A stretch of 64,000 bases of DNA from Pseudoxanthomonas sp. J35 (GCF_000513995.1 NZ_AZVB01000002.1:228024-292023); one strand, 5' to 3'; positions 39,715-51,598 are shown, numbered from the stretch's first letter. Notes: generated from the sequence alone by a model not told the origin. Numbers and translations are program-made.

Positions 39715-41190
39715 ATGGCCCTGCAATTCACCCTGAACCGGGAAGCCGCCGCCGCAGCCGCCTTCGACTGCGTCGTGGCCGGCGCCTTTGCCGACAAGAC
39801 CCTCACGCCCGCGGGCCAGGCGATCGACGCAGCCAGCGGTGGCCGCCTGCGCGCCCTGCTGGAGCGCGGCGACCTCAGCGGCCGCACCGGCCGCACCCTG
39901 GTCCTGCACGACCTGCCGGGCGTGGCCGCACCCCGCGTGCTGGTGGTGGGCCTGGGCGAAGCCGCCAAGTTCGGCGTGCCGCAGTACCTCAAGGCCGTCG
40001 CCGACACGGTGCGCACGCTGAAGACCGGCCCGGTCGGCAAGGCGCTGCTGACCCTGAGCGAGGTGCCCGTCGCCGGCCGCGACGCCGCCTGGAACATCCG
40101 CCAGGCCGCGGTCGCCGCCGACCACGCCGCCTACCGTTACACCGCCACCCTGGGCAAGAAGAAGGACGAGCCGGGCCTGCGCGAGCTGGCCATCGCCGGC
40201 GAGGACGCCACCGCGCTGGCCCAGGGCGAGGCCATCGCCGCCGGCGTGGCCTTCACCCGCGAGCTGGGCAACCTGCCGCCGAACATCTGCAACCCGGCCT
40301 ACCTGGCCGCGCAGGCGCAGGCCTTCGCCGCGGCCCACGCGGGTGCCGAGTGCGAGGTGCTGGACGAGCAGCAGATGGAAGCGCTGGGCATGGGCTCGCT
40401 GCTGGCCGTGGCCCGCGGTTCGGCCAACCGGCCGAAGCTGGTGGTGCTCAAGTGGAACGGCGCGGCCGACAAGGCGGCCAGGCCCTACGTGCTGGTCGGC
40501 AAGGGCATCACCTTCGACTCCGGCGGCGTCAACCTGAAGACCCAGGGCGGCATCGAAGAGATGAAGTACGACATGCTCGGCGCCGGCAGCGTCATGGGCA
40601 CCTTCGTCGCCGCGGTGAAGATGCAGCTGCCGCTGAACCTGGTGGTTATTGCTCCTGCGGTGGAGAACGCGATCGACGGCAACAGCTACCGCCCGTCGGA
40701 CGTCATCACCTCCATGTCCGGCAAGACCATCGAGGTCGGTAACACCGACGCCGAGGGCCGCCTGATCCTGTGCGACGCGCTGACCTACGCGCAGCGCTTC
40801 GAGCCGGCCGCGCTGGTCGACGTGGCCACCCTCACCGGCGCCTGCATGGTCGCGCTGGGCAAGTTCGCCTCCGGCCTGATGAGCAAGCACGACGACCTGG
40901 CCCAGGAGCTGCTGGACGCCGGCGAGCAGGTGTTCGACCGCGCCTGGCGCCTGCCGCTGTGGGACGAGTACCAGACCCTGCTGGAATCCAGCTTCGCCGA
41001 CGTCTACAACATCGGCGGCCGCTGGGGCGGCGCGATCACCGCCGGCTGCTTCCTGGCGCGCTTCACCGAGGGCCAGCGCTGGGCGCACCTGGACATCGCC
41101 GGCTCGGCCAGCGACGAAGGCAAGCGCGGCATGGCCACCGGCCGCCCGGTCGGCCTGCTGAGCCAGTGGCTGCTGGACCGGGTCGGTTGA
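39715..41190 (+). CDS. pepA: leucyl aminopeptidase PepA
   Basis: A hexameric M17 two-metal aminopeptidase, 491 residues. The catalytic C-terminal domain has [33 protein letters not shown] and the signature [17 protein letters not shown] with metal ligands, plus [14 protein letters not shown]. In E. coli the protein also binds DNA at cer sites for XerCD recombination; xerD is 3 kb away here, but linkage proves nothing. It is followed by holC (56 bases) and valS, the usual gammaproteobacterial order. Confidence 0.96.
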   Translation: MALQFTLNREAAAAAAFDCVVAGAFADKTLTPAGQAIDAASGGRLRALLERGDLSGRTGRTLVLHDLPGVAAPRVLVVGLGEAAKFGVPQYLKAVADTVRTLKTGPVGKALLTLSEVPVAGRDAAWNIRQAAVAADHAAYRYTATLGKKKDEPGLRELAIAGEDATALAQGEAIAAGVAFTRELGNLPPNICNPAYLAAQAQAFAAAHAGAECEVLDEQQMEALGMGSLLAVARGSANRPKLVVLKWNGAADKAARPYVLVGKGITFDSGGVNLKTQGGIEEMKYDMLGAGSVMGTFVAAVKMQLPLNLVVIAPAVENAIDGNSYRPSDVITSMSGKTIEVGNTDAEGRLILCDALTYAQRFEPAALVDVATLTGACMVALGKFASGLMSKHDDLAQELLDAGEQVFDRAWRLPLWDEYQTLLESSFADVYNIGGRWGGAITAGCFLARFTEGQRWAHLDIAGSASDEGKRGMATGRPVGLLSQWLLDRVG

Positions 41191-41245
41191 GCGGTCGGGC
41201 CGGCCGCATCCCGCACGCCGCCCCGCCCCTCATCCCGGATCGCCC

Positions 41246-41671
41246 ATGCCCCGCGCCGACTTCTACCTGATCGCCAAGCCGCGCTTCGCGGACCAGCCGC
41301 TGCTGCTGGTCTGCGAACTGGCCAAGCGCGCCTGCGCCGCCAACCAGTTCACCCTGATCCTGGCGCGCGACGCGGCCCAGGCCGAGGAGATCGACGACCT
41401 GCTGTGGTCGTTCGAGCCCGACGCCTTCATCCCGCACCAGATCGCCGGCACCGACGAGGAAGACGAGCTCACCCCGGTGCTGATCGTCGCCCCTGGCACC
41501 GAGGCGCCGGCAAGGCCGCTGGTGCTGAATCTGCGCGACGAAGCCTGGCAGCAGCCCTGCGAGCGCGTCCTCGAGGTCGTGCCGGCCGACCCGGCCGCGC
41601 GCGGCCCGCTGCGCGCGCGCTGGAAGCAGTACCAGGCGATGGGCTACGAACTGAACAAGCACGATATGTGA
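41246..41671 (+). CDS. holC: DNA polymerase III chi subunit HolC
   Basis: Links the clamp loader to SSB. The 141-residue protein has the HolC pattern RADFYLIAKPRFADQPLLLV, CELAKRACAANQFTLIL, LLWSFEPDAFIPHQI and WKQYQAMGYELNKHDM at the end. Placement between pepA and valS supports the call. The start ATG at 41246 has no strong ribosome site. It is separated from valS by a repeat-bearing 129-base gap. Confidence 0.93.
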   Translation: MPRADFYLIAKPRFADQPLLLVCELAKRACAANQFTLILARDAAQAEEIDDLLWSFEPDAFIPHQIAGTDEEDELTPVLIVAPGTEAPARPLVLNLRDEAWQQPCERVLEVVPADPAARGPLRARWKQYQAMGYELNKHDM

Positions 41672-41680
41672 GAGGAGCCG

Positions 41681-41794
41681 TGATTCGGGATTCGGGATTG
41701 GTGATTCGAAAGGGCAACAGCCACACCGCCCGACCATCCCGGACCCGCGAAGCACTGCTCTTTACCAATCCCGAATCACGAATCCCGAACCACC
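41681..41794. repeat. GATTCGGG inverted repeat between holC and valS
   Basis: TGATTCGGGATTCGGGATTG followed by GTGATTCG (41681-41708), and the reverse complement-type arm ACCAATCCCGAATCACGAAT followed by CCCGAACCACC (41764-41794). The arms are built of 7-8-base GATTCGGG units and would fold over a 55-base GC-rich loop. The same repeat lies between the Mla permease and ATPase genes (52813-52947). Confidence 0.8.
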
Positions 41795-41800
41795 GCTCCC

Positions 41801-44623
<2,823 letters not shown>

Positions 44624-44645
44624 TCCGCGCCGCCGGCCCCAGCCG

Positions 44646-44675
44646 CCCGGGTGCCGCGCTTCCGCGGCACCCGGG
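44646..44675 (+). terminator. hairpin after valS
   Basis: CCCGGGTGCCGCG and CGCGGCACCCGGG form a perfect 13-base stem with a CTTC loop, starting 23 bases after the valS stop. There is no U tract, so it may be a pause or a stabilising 3' end rather than a classical terminator. Confidence 0.55.
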
Positions 44676-44708
44676 AACGACGGTGCCACCAGTCCGCTCC
44701 AGCCGCCC

Positions 44709-44785
44709 GTAGAGTCGGGCTTGCCCGACTCCCACGCCCGGTACCCCGGCGCGCACGAAAAGCAGCGGGGCAAGCCCCGCTCTAC
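44709..44785. repeat. GTAG-type REP pair
   Basis: GTAGAGTCGGGCTTGCCCGA at 44709 and an inverted unit ending GGGGCAAGCCCCGCTCTAC at 44785. Here the GTAG is not part of a stop codon. It lies in a 700-base gene-free stretch (44624-45324) that also holds the units at 45004 and 45096. Confidence 0.85.
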
Positions 44786-45003
44786 AGGAAAGGCGCCGGG
44801 CGCTGGCCCCCTGTCCTGGGGCAAGGGGGTTCGGGAGAGGATCGCGTGCCCCATGGAGGCTGGCAGAACGGCTTGCCATGGCACGCCGTTTTTTTCTGCC
44901 GTTGGAGACGGTCGGATAGCCCGTGGAGCCGGACAAGCCTCCGGGCCGCATCCAGGGAGACCCATCCACCACTTCCGATCACGCGCATGTCGCGTGCCTG
45001 TCT

Positions 45004-45032
45004 CCCGGATGCGCTTCGCTTATCCGGGCTAC
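45004..45032 (-). repeat. single REP of the second GTAG class
   Basis: CCCGGATGCGCTTCGCTTAT followed by CCGGGCTAC, the reverse complement of the unit at 35384-35412 with identical stem bases. Confidence 0.8.
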
Positions 45033-45095
45033 GAAAGCTGCCCCTTCTCCCGGTGGGACAGGCAACAAGAGCAAAGCCACGACCCGAACGCGCCC

Positions 45096-45315
45096 GAAGA
45101 CGCGGTAGCGCAGGGGTATGCCGCAAGCAGCACATGGATGTGCTGCGCTCGCGCGTTGGAGCAGGACGCGGAACCGCGCGATGCGGCATACCCCCGCGCT
45201 GCCGCGGCTCCCTCCGAAGCCCGCACACGCTGATGCCGTTGCGGTTGCTGTGCCGTTGCGGTTGCTGTGCCGTTGCGGTTGCTGGGCTGTTGCGGTTGCT
45301 GTGCTGTTGCTGTTC
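45096..45315 (-). repeat. structured repeat element, copy B, with GTTGCG tandem
   Basis: Inverted copy of 35012-35205. AGCGCAGGGGTATGCCGCA (45107-45125) pairs with TGCGGCATACCCCCGCGCT (45182-45200). The associated tandem (45232-45315) repeats TGCCGTTGCGGTTGCTG about three to four times with an 18-base period and then decays; it matches the CAACAG tandem of copy A on the other strand. The two copies differ by a paired substitution in both stem arms. Confidence 0.85.
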
Positions 45316-45324
45316 CCGCGGCCC

Positions 45325-45828
45325 TTACAGCGGCGGCATCCGGTCGACGACGTCAGGCAGCAGCTCCTTGGCCATCACCAGCGCGTCCTCGCGGCCGTCC
45401 ACCGCCGGGTAGTAGCGGGGGCGGCGGCCGATCTCGTTGAAGCCCTCGCTGTGGTACAGCGCGATCGCCGCCGGATTGGACGGGCGCACTTCCAGGAAGA
45501 TGCGCTGCGCCCCACGGTCGCGCGCCGTGCGCAGTAGCGCGCGCAGGATATGCCGGCCGAGCCCGCGCGACTGCCGCTCCGGCGCCGTGCACAGGTTCAG
45601 TAGGTGCGCCTCGTCGGCGGCGATGCTCATCACCCCGTAGCCGGCCGGCGAATCGTCCTCCAGCGCCAGCAGCGCCGGATAGCCCGCCAGCAGGCAGTCG
45701 CGGAAGATGCCCCGTGTCCACGGGAACGGATAGGCCCGCTTCTCGATCGACATCACCGCGTCCAGGTCGCCCTCGCGCATCGCGCGCAGGCGCCAGGCAC
45801 GCTCCGGCTCGCGCAGCGCCGCGCTCAT
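45325..45828 (-). CDS. rimI: ribosomal protein S18-alanine N-acetyltransferase RimI
   Basis: Acetylates the N-terminus of ribosomal protein S18. The 167-residue GNAT protein shows MREGDLDAVMSIEKRAYPFP and WTRGIFRDCL at the N-terminus, GYGVMSIAADEAHLLNLCTA, the acetyl-CoA loop QSRGLGRHILRAL, and the RimI-specific IFLEVRPSNPAAIALYHSEG with FNEIGRRPRYYP. The ATG overlaps the stop of the preceding gene (ATGA at 45825-45828). It is probably the last gene of a pssA–unknown–rimI transcript. Confidence 0.9.
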   Translation of the reverse strand: MSAALREPERAWRLRAMREGDLDAVMSIEKRAYPFPWTRGIFRDCLLAGYPALLALEDDSPAGYGVMSIAADEAHLLNLCTAPERQSRGLGRHILRALLRTARDRGAQRIFLEVRPSNPAAIALYHSEGFNEIGRRPRYYPAVDGREDALVMAKELLPDVVDRMPPL

Positions 45829-46295
45829 GGCGACCGCCTGCGCAGCGCGCGCAGCTTCGGCCAGAACGCACGCTTGGCCGCCGGATTGCCGCGCAGCTCG
45901 TCGACCGGCCACCCGGCCATGAGCGCCTGCGCGGCAGGATCCGCGGGATCCAGGCCGGACGCGCGCAGCATCGCCAGCTGCAGCCGGTCCGGCAGGCGCG
46001 GCGGCCGACGCAGCGCTCCGCGCACCGGCGCGGCGGGCGCGTTGTCCGGTTCGGGTGCAGCCGGGGTCACCGGTGGCGGCGGCGCACGACGCACCGGCGC
46101 CACGTCGCGGTCATGCCGGTACTCGTCGACCGGCCTGCGCTCCCGGGGCGGCGCGTGCTCCGGAGCGGCCACGGCCGCCGGCTCCGGCGCGGCTTCCGCC
46201 GCGTCCCCACCGCCCCCCAGGCGCAGCACGCTGTAACCCAGCGCCTGCAGCCAGCGCCGCTGCTGCGGACTCCAGGCGGAAGCGCCCGTGTTCAC
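45825..46295 (-). CDS. conserved unknown protein between pssA and rimI
   Basis: 156 residues from GTG 46295, which overlaps the pssA stop (GTGA). The N-terminus WSPQQRRWLQALGYSVLRLG is followed by a long Ala/Pro/Glu/Arg-rich linker (about 25-95) and a compact end LQLAMLRASGLDPADPAAQA and LRGNPAAKRAFWPKLRALRR. No signal or membrane segment is visible. I cannot name a family. Both overlaps point to translation coupling with pssA and rimI, so it is a real gene. The basic C-terminus could bind nucleic acid or the ribosome, but that is a guess. Confidence 0.75.
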   Translation of the reverse strand: MNTGASAWSPQQRRWLQALGYSVLRLGGGGDAAEAAPEPAAVAAPEHAPPRERRPVDEYRHDRDVAPVRRAPPPPVTPAAPEPDNAPAAPVRGALRRPPRLPDRLQLAMLRASGLDPADPAAQALMAGWPVDELRGNPAAKRAFWPKLRALRRRSP

Positions 46296-47068
46296 ACCGC
46301 CGGCTCCGAAGGCCGCAGGCGCTGCCACAGCGCCATGGCCGGGCCCGACAGCGCGTAGATCACGCCCACGGCCAGCAGCACCCGCGGCAGGTCGATCACC
46401 AGCAGGGCGATGGCCACCGGCACGACCAGCAACACCGTGAACGGCACCCGGTCGGCCCGGGCCCCGCCTTCGCCGCTGCCCTTGAAGCTCCAGTAGCGGA
46501 TCCGGCTGACCATCAGCAGCGCCGCCACCAGGGTCACGGCCAGGGCGACGTAACGCAGCTCCTCGCCACTCCAGCCCAGCTCGCCGTCGGCGAAGGCCCA
46601 GACGAAGGACATCATCAGCCCGGCCGCGGCCGGGCTGGCCAGGCCGACGAACCAGCGCTTGTCGACGATGCCGACCTGGGTGTTGAAGCGGGCCAGGCGC
46701 AGCGCCGCGCAGGCCGCGTAGAGGAAGGCCACCGCCCAGCCGACCCGGCCGAGCATGCCGCCGTCGAGCTTCAGCGCCGACAGCGACCAGTGGTACATCA
46801 CCAGCGCCGGGGCCAGGCCGAAGCTGACCAGGTCGGCCAGCGAGTCGTACTGCACGCCGAATTCGCTGCTGGTGCCGGTCAGCCGCGCCACCCGCCCGTC
46901 CAGCCCGTCGGCCAGGCCGGCGACGAACACCGCGATCGCGGCCGCGGTGAAGTGGCTGTTGGCGGCGGCGATGATCGCGTAAAAGCCCGCGAACAGCCCG
47001 CAGGTGGTGAACAGGTTCGGCAGCAGGTAGATGCCGCGCGAGCGCGGCGGGGGACGGTCGTGTTCCAT
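46292..47068 (-). CDS. pssA: CDP-diacylglycerol-serine O-phosphatidyltransferase PssA
   Basis: Makes phosphatidylserine, precursor of phosphatidylethanolamine, in the inner membrane. The 258 residues carry the CDP-alcohol phosphotransferase signature D-x2-D-G-x2-A-R-x8-G-x3-D-x3-D as DGLDGRVARLTGTSSEFGVQ then YDSLAD (about 51-76), with six to eight membrane helices. The short N-terminus RGIYLLPNLFTTCGLFAG is typical of the Gram-positive-type (multi-span) enzyme, not of the peripheral E. coli PssA. A -10 box is placed for a leaderless mRNA (47075-47080). Confidence 0.93.
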   Translation of the reverse strand: MEHDRPPPRSRGIYLLPNLFTTCGLFAGFYAIIAAANSHFTAAAIAVFVAGLADGLDGRVARLTGTSSEFGVQYDSLADLVSFGLAPALVMYHWSLSALKLDGGMLGRVGWAVAFLYAACAALRLARFNTQVGIVDKRWFVGLASPAAAGLMMSFVWAFADGELGWSGEELRYVALAVTLVAALLMVSRIRYWSFKGSGEGGARADRVPFTVLLVVPVAIALLVIDLPRVLLAVGVIYALSGPAMALWQRLRPSEPAV

Positions 47069-47074
47069 CCCGCC

Positions 47075-47080
47075 AGTGTA
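47075..47080 (-). promoter_or_regulatory. -10 box of a probable leaderless pssA promoter
   Basis: TACACT on the minus strand, followed by six bases and then the pssA ATG. No ribosome site lies before the ATG. Confidence 0.45.
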
Positions 47081-47176
47081 CGGGCCGCCCGCCCGCCTGC
47101 GAACCTCGACTTGCCAGTCCCGGGCCGGGGTGCTGCAATCGCCCCGTCCGTCACCCCGTCCACCGGAGACCCGCCG

Positions 47177-47557
47177 ATGCGCTTCACCTCCCGGTCCTGC
47201 CTGCTGCTCCTGGCCCTCGGCCTCTGTGGCGGCGCTTCGGCTGCCAACGTCTACACCTGGAAGGACGCCAACGGCGTCACCCACTCTTCCGACCAGCCGC
47301 CGCCGGGCCGGGCCTACGAGACCCGCCGGATCGACGGCAGCGGCCCGGAGGTGGACACCGTCCCGCAGGCCGAGGAGGCGCCGAGCCCGCAGTGCGTGAG
47401 CGCCCGCCGGAACCTGGCGATCCTCGGCAGCGCCGGCGCCGTGCAGCAGGACAGCGACGGCGACGGCAAGCCCGACCGTACCCTGGGCGACGACGAGCGC
47501 GCCGCGCAGAAGGAACTCGCCGAGGCCGCGGTCAAGGCCTACTGCAAGCAGGCCTGA
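47177..47557 (+). CDS. DUF4124 exported protein
   Basis: 126 residues with a signal peptide (MRFTSRSCLLLLALGLCGGA, cut after ASA) and the DUF4124 core NVYTWKDANGVTHSSDQPPP GRA, in which W, D, G and the PPPG turn are conserved. A short acidic region (QDSDGDGKPDRTLGDDE) resembles a calcium-binding type loop but is not a recognised EF hand. GGAG stands eight bases before ATG 47177. The stop shares bases with the next start (TGATG). Function is unknown; proteins of this kind are periplasmic. Confidence 0.8.
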   Translation: MRFTSRSCLLLLALGLCGGASAANVYTWKDANGVTHSSDQPPPGRAYETRRIDGSGPEVDTVPQAEEAPSPQCVSARRNLAILGSAGAVQQDSDGDGKPDRTLGDDERAAQKELAEAAVKAYCKQA

Positions 47558-47832
47558 TGCGCGCCGCCTGGGCGATCCTCGCCGGCCTGGCCGTGGGGGG
47601 CGGCCTGGCCTGGTGGTTGACCCACGGGGAGGCCGCGCCCTCCCCCGAAGCCCGCGAACGGGCCGAACGGGCTGCCGCCGAAGCGGCCGAAGACGCGCTG
47701 CGCCCGCTGTACCGCTGGCGCGATGACGCCGGCCACCTGCACATCACCGACACCCCGCCCCCGCCCGGTCGCGCCTACGAGCGCCTGGCCCGCGAGCCGC
47801 AACCCGGGATCCGGGTCACGTCCGGCGGCTGA
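47557..47832 (+). CDS. small DUF4124 protein
   Basis: 91 residues: one N-terminal hydrophobic segment (AAWAILAGLAVGGGLAWWLT) that is more like an anchor than a cleaved signal, a charged helix rich in Ala/Glu/Arg, and a DUF4124 core LYRWRDDAGHLHITDTPPPP. It overlaps the preceding DUF4124 gene by one base and is probably a paralogue made by tandem duplication and shortening. Function unknown. Confidence 0.8.
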   Translation: MRAAWAILAGLAVGGGLAWWLTHGEAAPSPEARERAERAAAEAAEDALRPLYRWRDDAGHLHITDTPPPPGRAYERLAREPQPGIRVTSGG

Positions 47833-47937
47833 GGCCCCGCGCCGGGTCCCCGGCGCCCCGCATCGCGCGTTCCACCGGGCGGCCAGCGCCCGGTGCTGGC
47901 AGAATGTCCGGCTTCCCGCCACGAACCTGCCCCCGCG

Positions 47938-49635
47938 ATGCGCCTGTCCCGCTTCCACCTGCACACCACCAAGGAAACCCCGGCCGACGCCGAACTGGTC
48001 AGCCACAAGCTGATGCTGCGCGCCGGCATGATCCGCAAGCTCGCCGCCGGCCTGTACACCTGGGCGCCGCTGGGCCTGCGCGTGCTGCGCAAGGTGGAGC
48101 GCGTGGTGCGCGAGGAAATGGACCGCGCCGGCGCGGTCGAGCTGCAGCTGCCGACCATCCAGCCGAAGGAGCTGTGGGAGGAAACCGGCCGCTGGGAGAA
48201 GTTCGGCGGCCAGCTGCTGAAGATCAAGGACCGCAAGGAAGCCGAGTACTGCTACAGCCCGACCGCGGAAGAAGCGATCACCGACTTCGCCCGCCAGGAG
48301 CTGAGCAGCTACAAGCAGCTGCCGGTCAACTTCTACCAGGTGCAGACCAAGTTCCGCGACGAGATCCGCCCGCGCTTCGGGGTGATGCGCTCGCGCGAGT
48401 TCCTGATGAAGGACGCCTACTCGTTCCACGTCACCGACGCCGACCTGGCGCGCGAGTACGAGAACATGAAGGCGGCCTACACCCGCATCTTCACCCGCCT
48501 GGGCCTGGAGTTCCGCGCCGTGCAGGCCGACTCCGGCGCGATCGGCGGCGACGCCTCGCAGGAATTCCACGTGCTGGCCGAGTCCGGCGAGGATGCGCTG
48601 GCGTTCTCCACCGGCTCCGATTACGCGGCCAATGTCGAGGCCGCGCAGGCGGCCGCGCCGGCCCCGCGCCCGGCCGCCACCGAGGACATGCGCAAGGTCG
48701 AGACGCCGGTCCAGAAGACCTGCGAGGACGTGGCCGCGCTGCTGGGCATCCCGCTGCAGCGCACGGTCAAGTCGGTCGCCGTGGTCGGCGAGGAAGGCTT
48801 CGTGCTGGCGCTGGTCCGCGGCGACCATTCGGTCAACGAGATCAAGCTGGCCAAGGTCGCCGGCGTCGGCGAATACCGCCCGGCCACCGAGGCGGAAATC
48901 CTCGAGCACCTGGGCAGCGAGCCGGGCTTCCTCGGCCCGGTCGGGCCGAAGCAGGCGATCCGCGTGGTCGCCGACCGCGAGGTCGCGGCGATGGCCGACT
49001 TCGTCGTCGGCGCCAACGAGGCCGGCTACCACCTGGCCGGCGTCAACTGGGGCCGCGACCTGCCCGAGGCCGACGTGGTCGCCGACATCCGCAACGTGGT
49101 CGAGGGCGACCGCGCCGCCGACGGCGGCGAACTGCGCCTGGCCCGCGGCATCGAGGTCGGCCACGTGTTCCAGCTCGGCCGCAAGTACTCCGAGGCGATG
49201 GGTTTCACCGTGCTGGACGAGAACGGCAAGGCGATCGTCCCGGCGATGGGCTGCTACGGCATTGGTGTTTCCCGCATCGTCGCCGCGGCGATCGAGCAGA
49301 ACCACGACGAGGCCGGCATCGTCTGGCCGGAGCCGATGGCACCGTGGACCGTGGCGGTGTGCGTGATCAACCCGAAGAAGGACGCGGCGGTGGACGCGGC
49401 GGCGCAGTCGCTGCTGGATGACTTGCTGGACGCCGGCATCGACGCGGTGCTGGACGACCGCGGCCTGCGCCCCGGCGCGATGTTCGCCGACATCGAACTG
49501 ATCGGCATCCCGCACCGCGTGGTGGTGTCCGAACGCGGCCTGGCCGCCGGCACCTTCGAATACCGCGCGCGCCGCGGCGGCGAAGCCGAGGCGCTGGCGC
49601 GGGCCCAGCTGCTGGAGCGCCTGGCCGCGGCCTGA
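47938..49635 (+). CDS. proS: prolyl-tRNA synthetase ProS
   Basis: Bacterial-type class II synthetase of 565 residues with the editing (INS/YbaK-like) insertion between motifs 2 and 3. Motif 1 is [20 protein letters not shown], motif 2 [20 protein letters not shown], the editing domain covers about 230-400 ([33 protein letters not shown]), motif 3 is [20 protein letters not shown], and the anticodon domain ends the chain. Start ATG 47938 lies 105 bases after the DUF4124 gene, with a possible -10 AGAATG near 47902. Confidence 0.97.
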   Translation: MRLSRFHLHTTKETPADAELVSHKLMLRAGMIRKLAAGLYTWAPLGLRVLRKVERVVREEMDRAGAVELQLPTIQPKELWEETGRWEKFGGQLLKIKDRKEAEYCYSPTAEEAITDFARQELSSYKQLPVNFYQVQTKFRDEIRPRFGVMRSREFLMKDAYSFHVTDADLAREYENMKAAYTRIFTRLGLEFRAVQADSGAIGGDASQEFHVLAESGEDALAFSTGSDYAANVEAAQAAAPAPRPAATEDMRKVETPVQKTCEDVAALLGIPLQRTVKSVAVVGEEGFVLALVRGDHSVNEIKLAKVAGVGEYRPATEAEILEHLGSEPGFLGPVGPKQAIRVVADREVAAMADFVVGANEAGYHLAGVNWGRDLPEADVVADIRNVVEGDRAADGGELRLARGIEVGHVFQLGRKYSEAMGFTVLDENGKAIVPAMGCYGIGVSRIVAAAIEQNHDEAGIVWPEPMAPWTVAVCVINPKKDAAVDAAAQSLLDDLLDAGIDAVLDDRGLRPGAMFADIELIGIPHRVVVSERGLAAGTFEYRARRGGEAEALARAQLLERLAAA

Positions 49636-49693
49636 AGGCGGCCCCGCTGACGCGTCCTTCACGCCGCGTCGGCGACAAAACCGGCCTGATAAG

Positions 49694-49729
49694 CGCCGCG
49701 TTTATCTCCGGATAATCGCGGCGTTTTTT
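49694..49729 (+). terminator. intrinsic terminator after proS
   Basis: CGCCGCGTTTATC and GATAATCGCGGCG pair with one mismatch around a TCCG loop and are followed by six T (49724-49729). It lies 59 bases after the proS stop and separates proS from the H-NS family gene. Confidence 0.9.
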
Positions 49730-49788
49730 CCTGCGGTTTGCCCGGATTATTTCGATCGATTATCCTCGGGCCAATCGTCCGTTCAGGA

Positions 49789-49794
49789 CATAAT
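49789..49794 (+). promoter_or_regulatory. -10 box of the H-NS family gene
   Basis: CATAAT, 21 bases before the ATG, in an AT-rich stretch (49735-49800) containing several TTAT/GATC steps. The predicted start is near 49801. The -35 is not clear. Confidence 0.5.
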
Positions 49795-49815
49795 CCCCGT
49801 GCTGGAGACCCCCCG

Positions 49816-50226
49816 ATGACGATCGACCTCAGCTCTCTTTCCCCGAAGGAACTCGACTCGCTGATCGCCACCGCGAAGAAGCGCCAGGCGCTGCTCAACA
49901 AGCGCGCCCCGATCAACCAGGTCCGCAGCAAGCTGACCCGCCTGGCCAAGGCCGAGGGGTACACCATCGAGGAACTGTTCGGTGGCGGTGGCGCGCGCAA
50001 GGCCGCCCCGGCCCGCGCCGGCCGCAAGCTGGGCAAGGTCCCGCCGAAGTACCGCAACCCGGAAAACCCCAAGGAAACCTGGACCGGCCGCGGCAAGCAG
50101 CCGCGCTGGCTGGCGGCCTATATCGCCAAGGGCCGCGACCTGGGCGAGTTCCTGATCCCGGGCACCGCCAGGCTGACGCCCAAGCCTGCCTCCGGCGCCC
50201 GCAAGCGCGTGGTCAAGAAGAAGTAA
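49816..50226 (+). CDS. H-NS family nucleoid protein
   Basis: A 136-residue DNA-binding protein of the H-NS/XrvA type. The N-terminal coiled coil is LSSLSPKELDSLIATAKKRQ and following; the C-terminal DNA-binding module is GKVPPKYRNPENPKETWTGR and GKQPRWLAAYIAKG, the AT-hook-like loop of H-NS proteins, then a basic tail (RKRVVKKK). Such proteins silence AT-rich genes and affect virulence in Xanthomonas. GGAGA lies seven bases before ATG 49816; an upstream in-frame ATG would add 26 residues of non-family sequence. Confidence 0.9.
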   Translation: MTIDLSSLSPKELDSLIATAKKRQALLNKRAPINQVRSKLTRLAKAEGYTIEELFGGGGARKAAPARAGRKLGKVPPKYRNPENPKETWTGRGKQPRWLAAYIAKGRDLGEFLIPGTARLTPKPASGARKRVVKKK

Positions 50227-50338
50227 TCGATCCGGGCGCCGCTCCCATGCGGCGCCCGCGTCGCCGGCTGCATCGGCTGGACCGGCGGCGCGGCACGCCC
50301 CACCGGCCGGCGCATGCGGCCGCCGGCGACGCGATCCG

Positions 50339-51586
50339 CTACAGGTTCTTCCGCGCCGGGATCAGGAGGTTGCCGAACAGCAGGCCCGCCACCAGGGCCA
50401 GCACGATATTGGTGACCACCAGCAGTGCGCTCTGCCCCGCATCCACGTCCTGCTGCTGCACCAGGGTCAGAAGCCCGCGCAGGCTCGCGCTGCCCGGGAC
50501 CAGCATGATGATGCCCGGCAAGCGGATCAGCGCGCCGGGCCGCTGGATCCAGCGCCCGAAACCGTTGCCGGCCGCGGTCAGCACCAGCGCCGACAGGAAG
50601 ATGCCCGCCGGGCTGCCCCAGGCCTGCCCCGCGTAGCGGGCGATCAGGTAGCCGGCTACCGCCGCGCCCATCACCCATGGATAGTCGCGCCGCCGCGCCT
50701 TGAACAGCACGGCGAAGGAAAAGGCCGCCAGCACGATCGCCGCCCACTCCACCCAGTCCGGCTGCGGCCGCGAGGCGCGCACCTGAGCCTCCACGCCGAG
50801 GATGCCCAGCAGCTGCACCGCGATCATCGCGCCCACGGTCAGCTTCATTACCGTGGTCAGCGCCCCGGCGAAGCGCACCGTGCCGGATACCCAGTGCTGG
50901 CTGCTCAGTTCGTTCATCGCGTTGGTGATCGCCATACCCGGCAGCAGCACCACCAGCGAGGCGATCACCACGGTATTGAGGTTCATCGGCGCGATCAGGA
51001 CCGTGGCCAGGGTCGCCAGCACGCCGGCGAGCAGCCCGGCCAGCGCCTCGGAGGCCTCCTTCAGCCCCGGCCGCGCGCCGGTGTACTGGTCGAGCACGCC
51101 GATCAGCACGCCGATGAACCCGGCGGTGCCGATGTCCAGCCACGGCAGCCGCCACAGCCCGGCCACGGCCGCCGCCGCCAGGCCGAAGGCCAGCACCTGC
51201 ATGACCCGCGAGGGGGTCGAGGGCGCGCGGTCCAGGCTGCGCAGCGCGGTATGGCCCTGGGCGATGCTCATCTGCCCGCTGGCCACCGCCTCGGCGATGC
51301 GGTCGGCCTCGCACAGCTTGTGCAGGTCGTTCTCGCCCGGCGCCAGGCGGATCACCCGGGTGGTGTCGGTGCTGCCCAGCGGCTTGCCGGGGTCGCTGAA
51401 GCTGAGGATCAGCCCGGTCGGGTTGGACCAGGCCTCGCACTCCAGGTCCAGCCGCTGCGACAGCGCGGTGATCGCCGCCTCCAGGCGCTGCGCGGTGGTG
51501 CCGTAGCGGTGCAGGCGCGCGGCCATCTCCGAAACGAAGGCGATGCGCTGCGCGTAGCTGGCCAGGGGGCGTGCGGGTGCGTCCAT
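50339..51586 (-). CDS. ThrE-family threonine/serine exporter
   Basis: 415 residues. The N-terminal ThrE domain (1-120) has AARLHRYGTTAQRLEAAITA and SNPTGLILSFSDPGKP; the rest shows about ten membrane helices, including LIAPMNLNTVVIASLVVLLP GMAITNAMNEL, a family hallmark, and a ThrE_2-type C-terminal half in the same chain, as in Corynebacterium ThrE. It likely exports threonine, serine or related amino acids. ATG 51586 has no ribosome site and a -10 box six bases upstream. It diverges from the Mla permease gene. Confidence 0.88.
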   Translation of the reverse strand: MDAPARPLASYAQRIAFVSEMAARLHRYGTTAQRLEAAITALSQRLDLECEAWSNPTGLILSFSDPGKPLGSTDTTRVIRLAPGENDLHKLCEADRIAEAVASGQMSIAQGHTALRSLDRAPSTPSRVMQVLAFGLAAAAVAGLWRLPWLDIGTAGFIGVLIGVLDQYTGARPGLKEASEALAGLLAGVLATLATVLIAPMNLNTVVIASLVVLLPGMAITNAMNELSSQHWVSGTVRFAGALTTVMKLTVGAMIAVQLLGILGVEAQVRASRPQPDWVEWAAIVLAAFSFAVLFKARRRDYPWVMGAAVAGYLIARYAGQAWGSPAGIFLSALVLTAAGNGFGRWIQRPGALIRLPGIIMLVPGSASLRGLLTLVQQQDVDAGQSALLVVTNIVLALVAGLLFGNLLIPARKNL

Positions 51587-51592
51587 CGCACT

Positions 51593-51598
51593 AGTATC
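51593..51598 (-). promoter_or_regulatory. -10 box of a probable leaderless promoter (ThrE-like gene)
   Basis: GATACT on the minus strand, six bases before the ATG at 51586. Expected first transcribed base is the A of the start codon. Confidence 0.45.

Noticed and set aside
39715..41190. A PepA/XerD recombination system as an unusual linkage
   Set aside because: PepA and XerD both act at cer-type sites in E. coli, but here the 3-kb proximity is explained by common housekeeping gene order, and no cer or dif site was seen in the window.
45232..45315. CRISPR-like or VNTR array at the GTTGCG tandem
   Set aside because: The units are contiguous with no spacers and no cas genes are present; it is a short decaying tandem.
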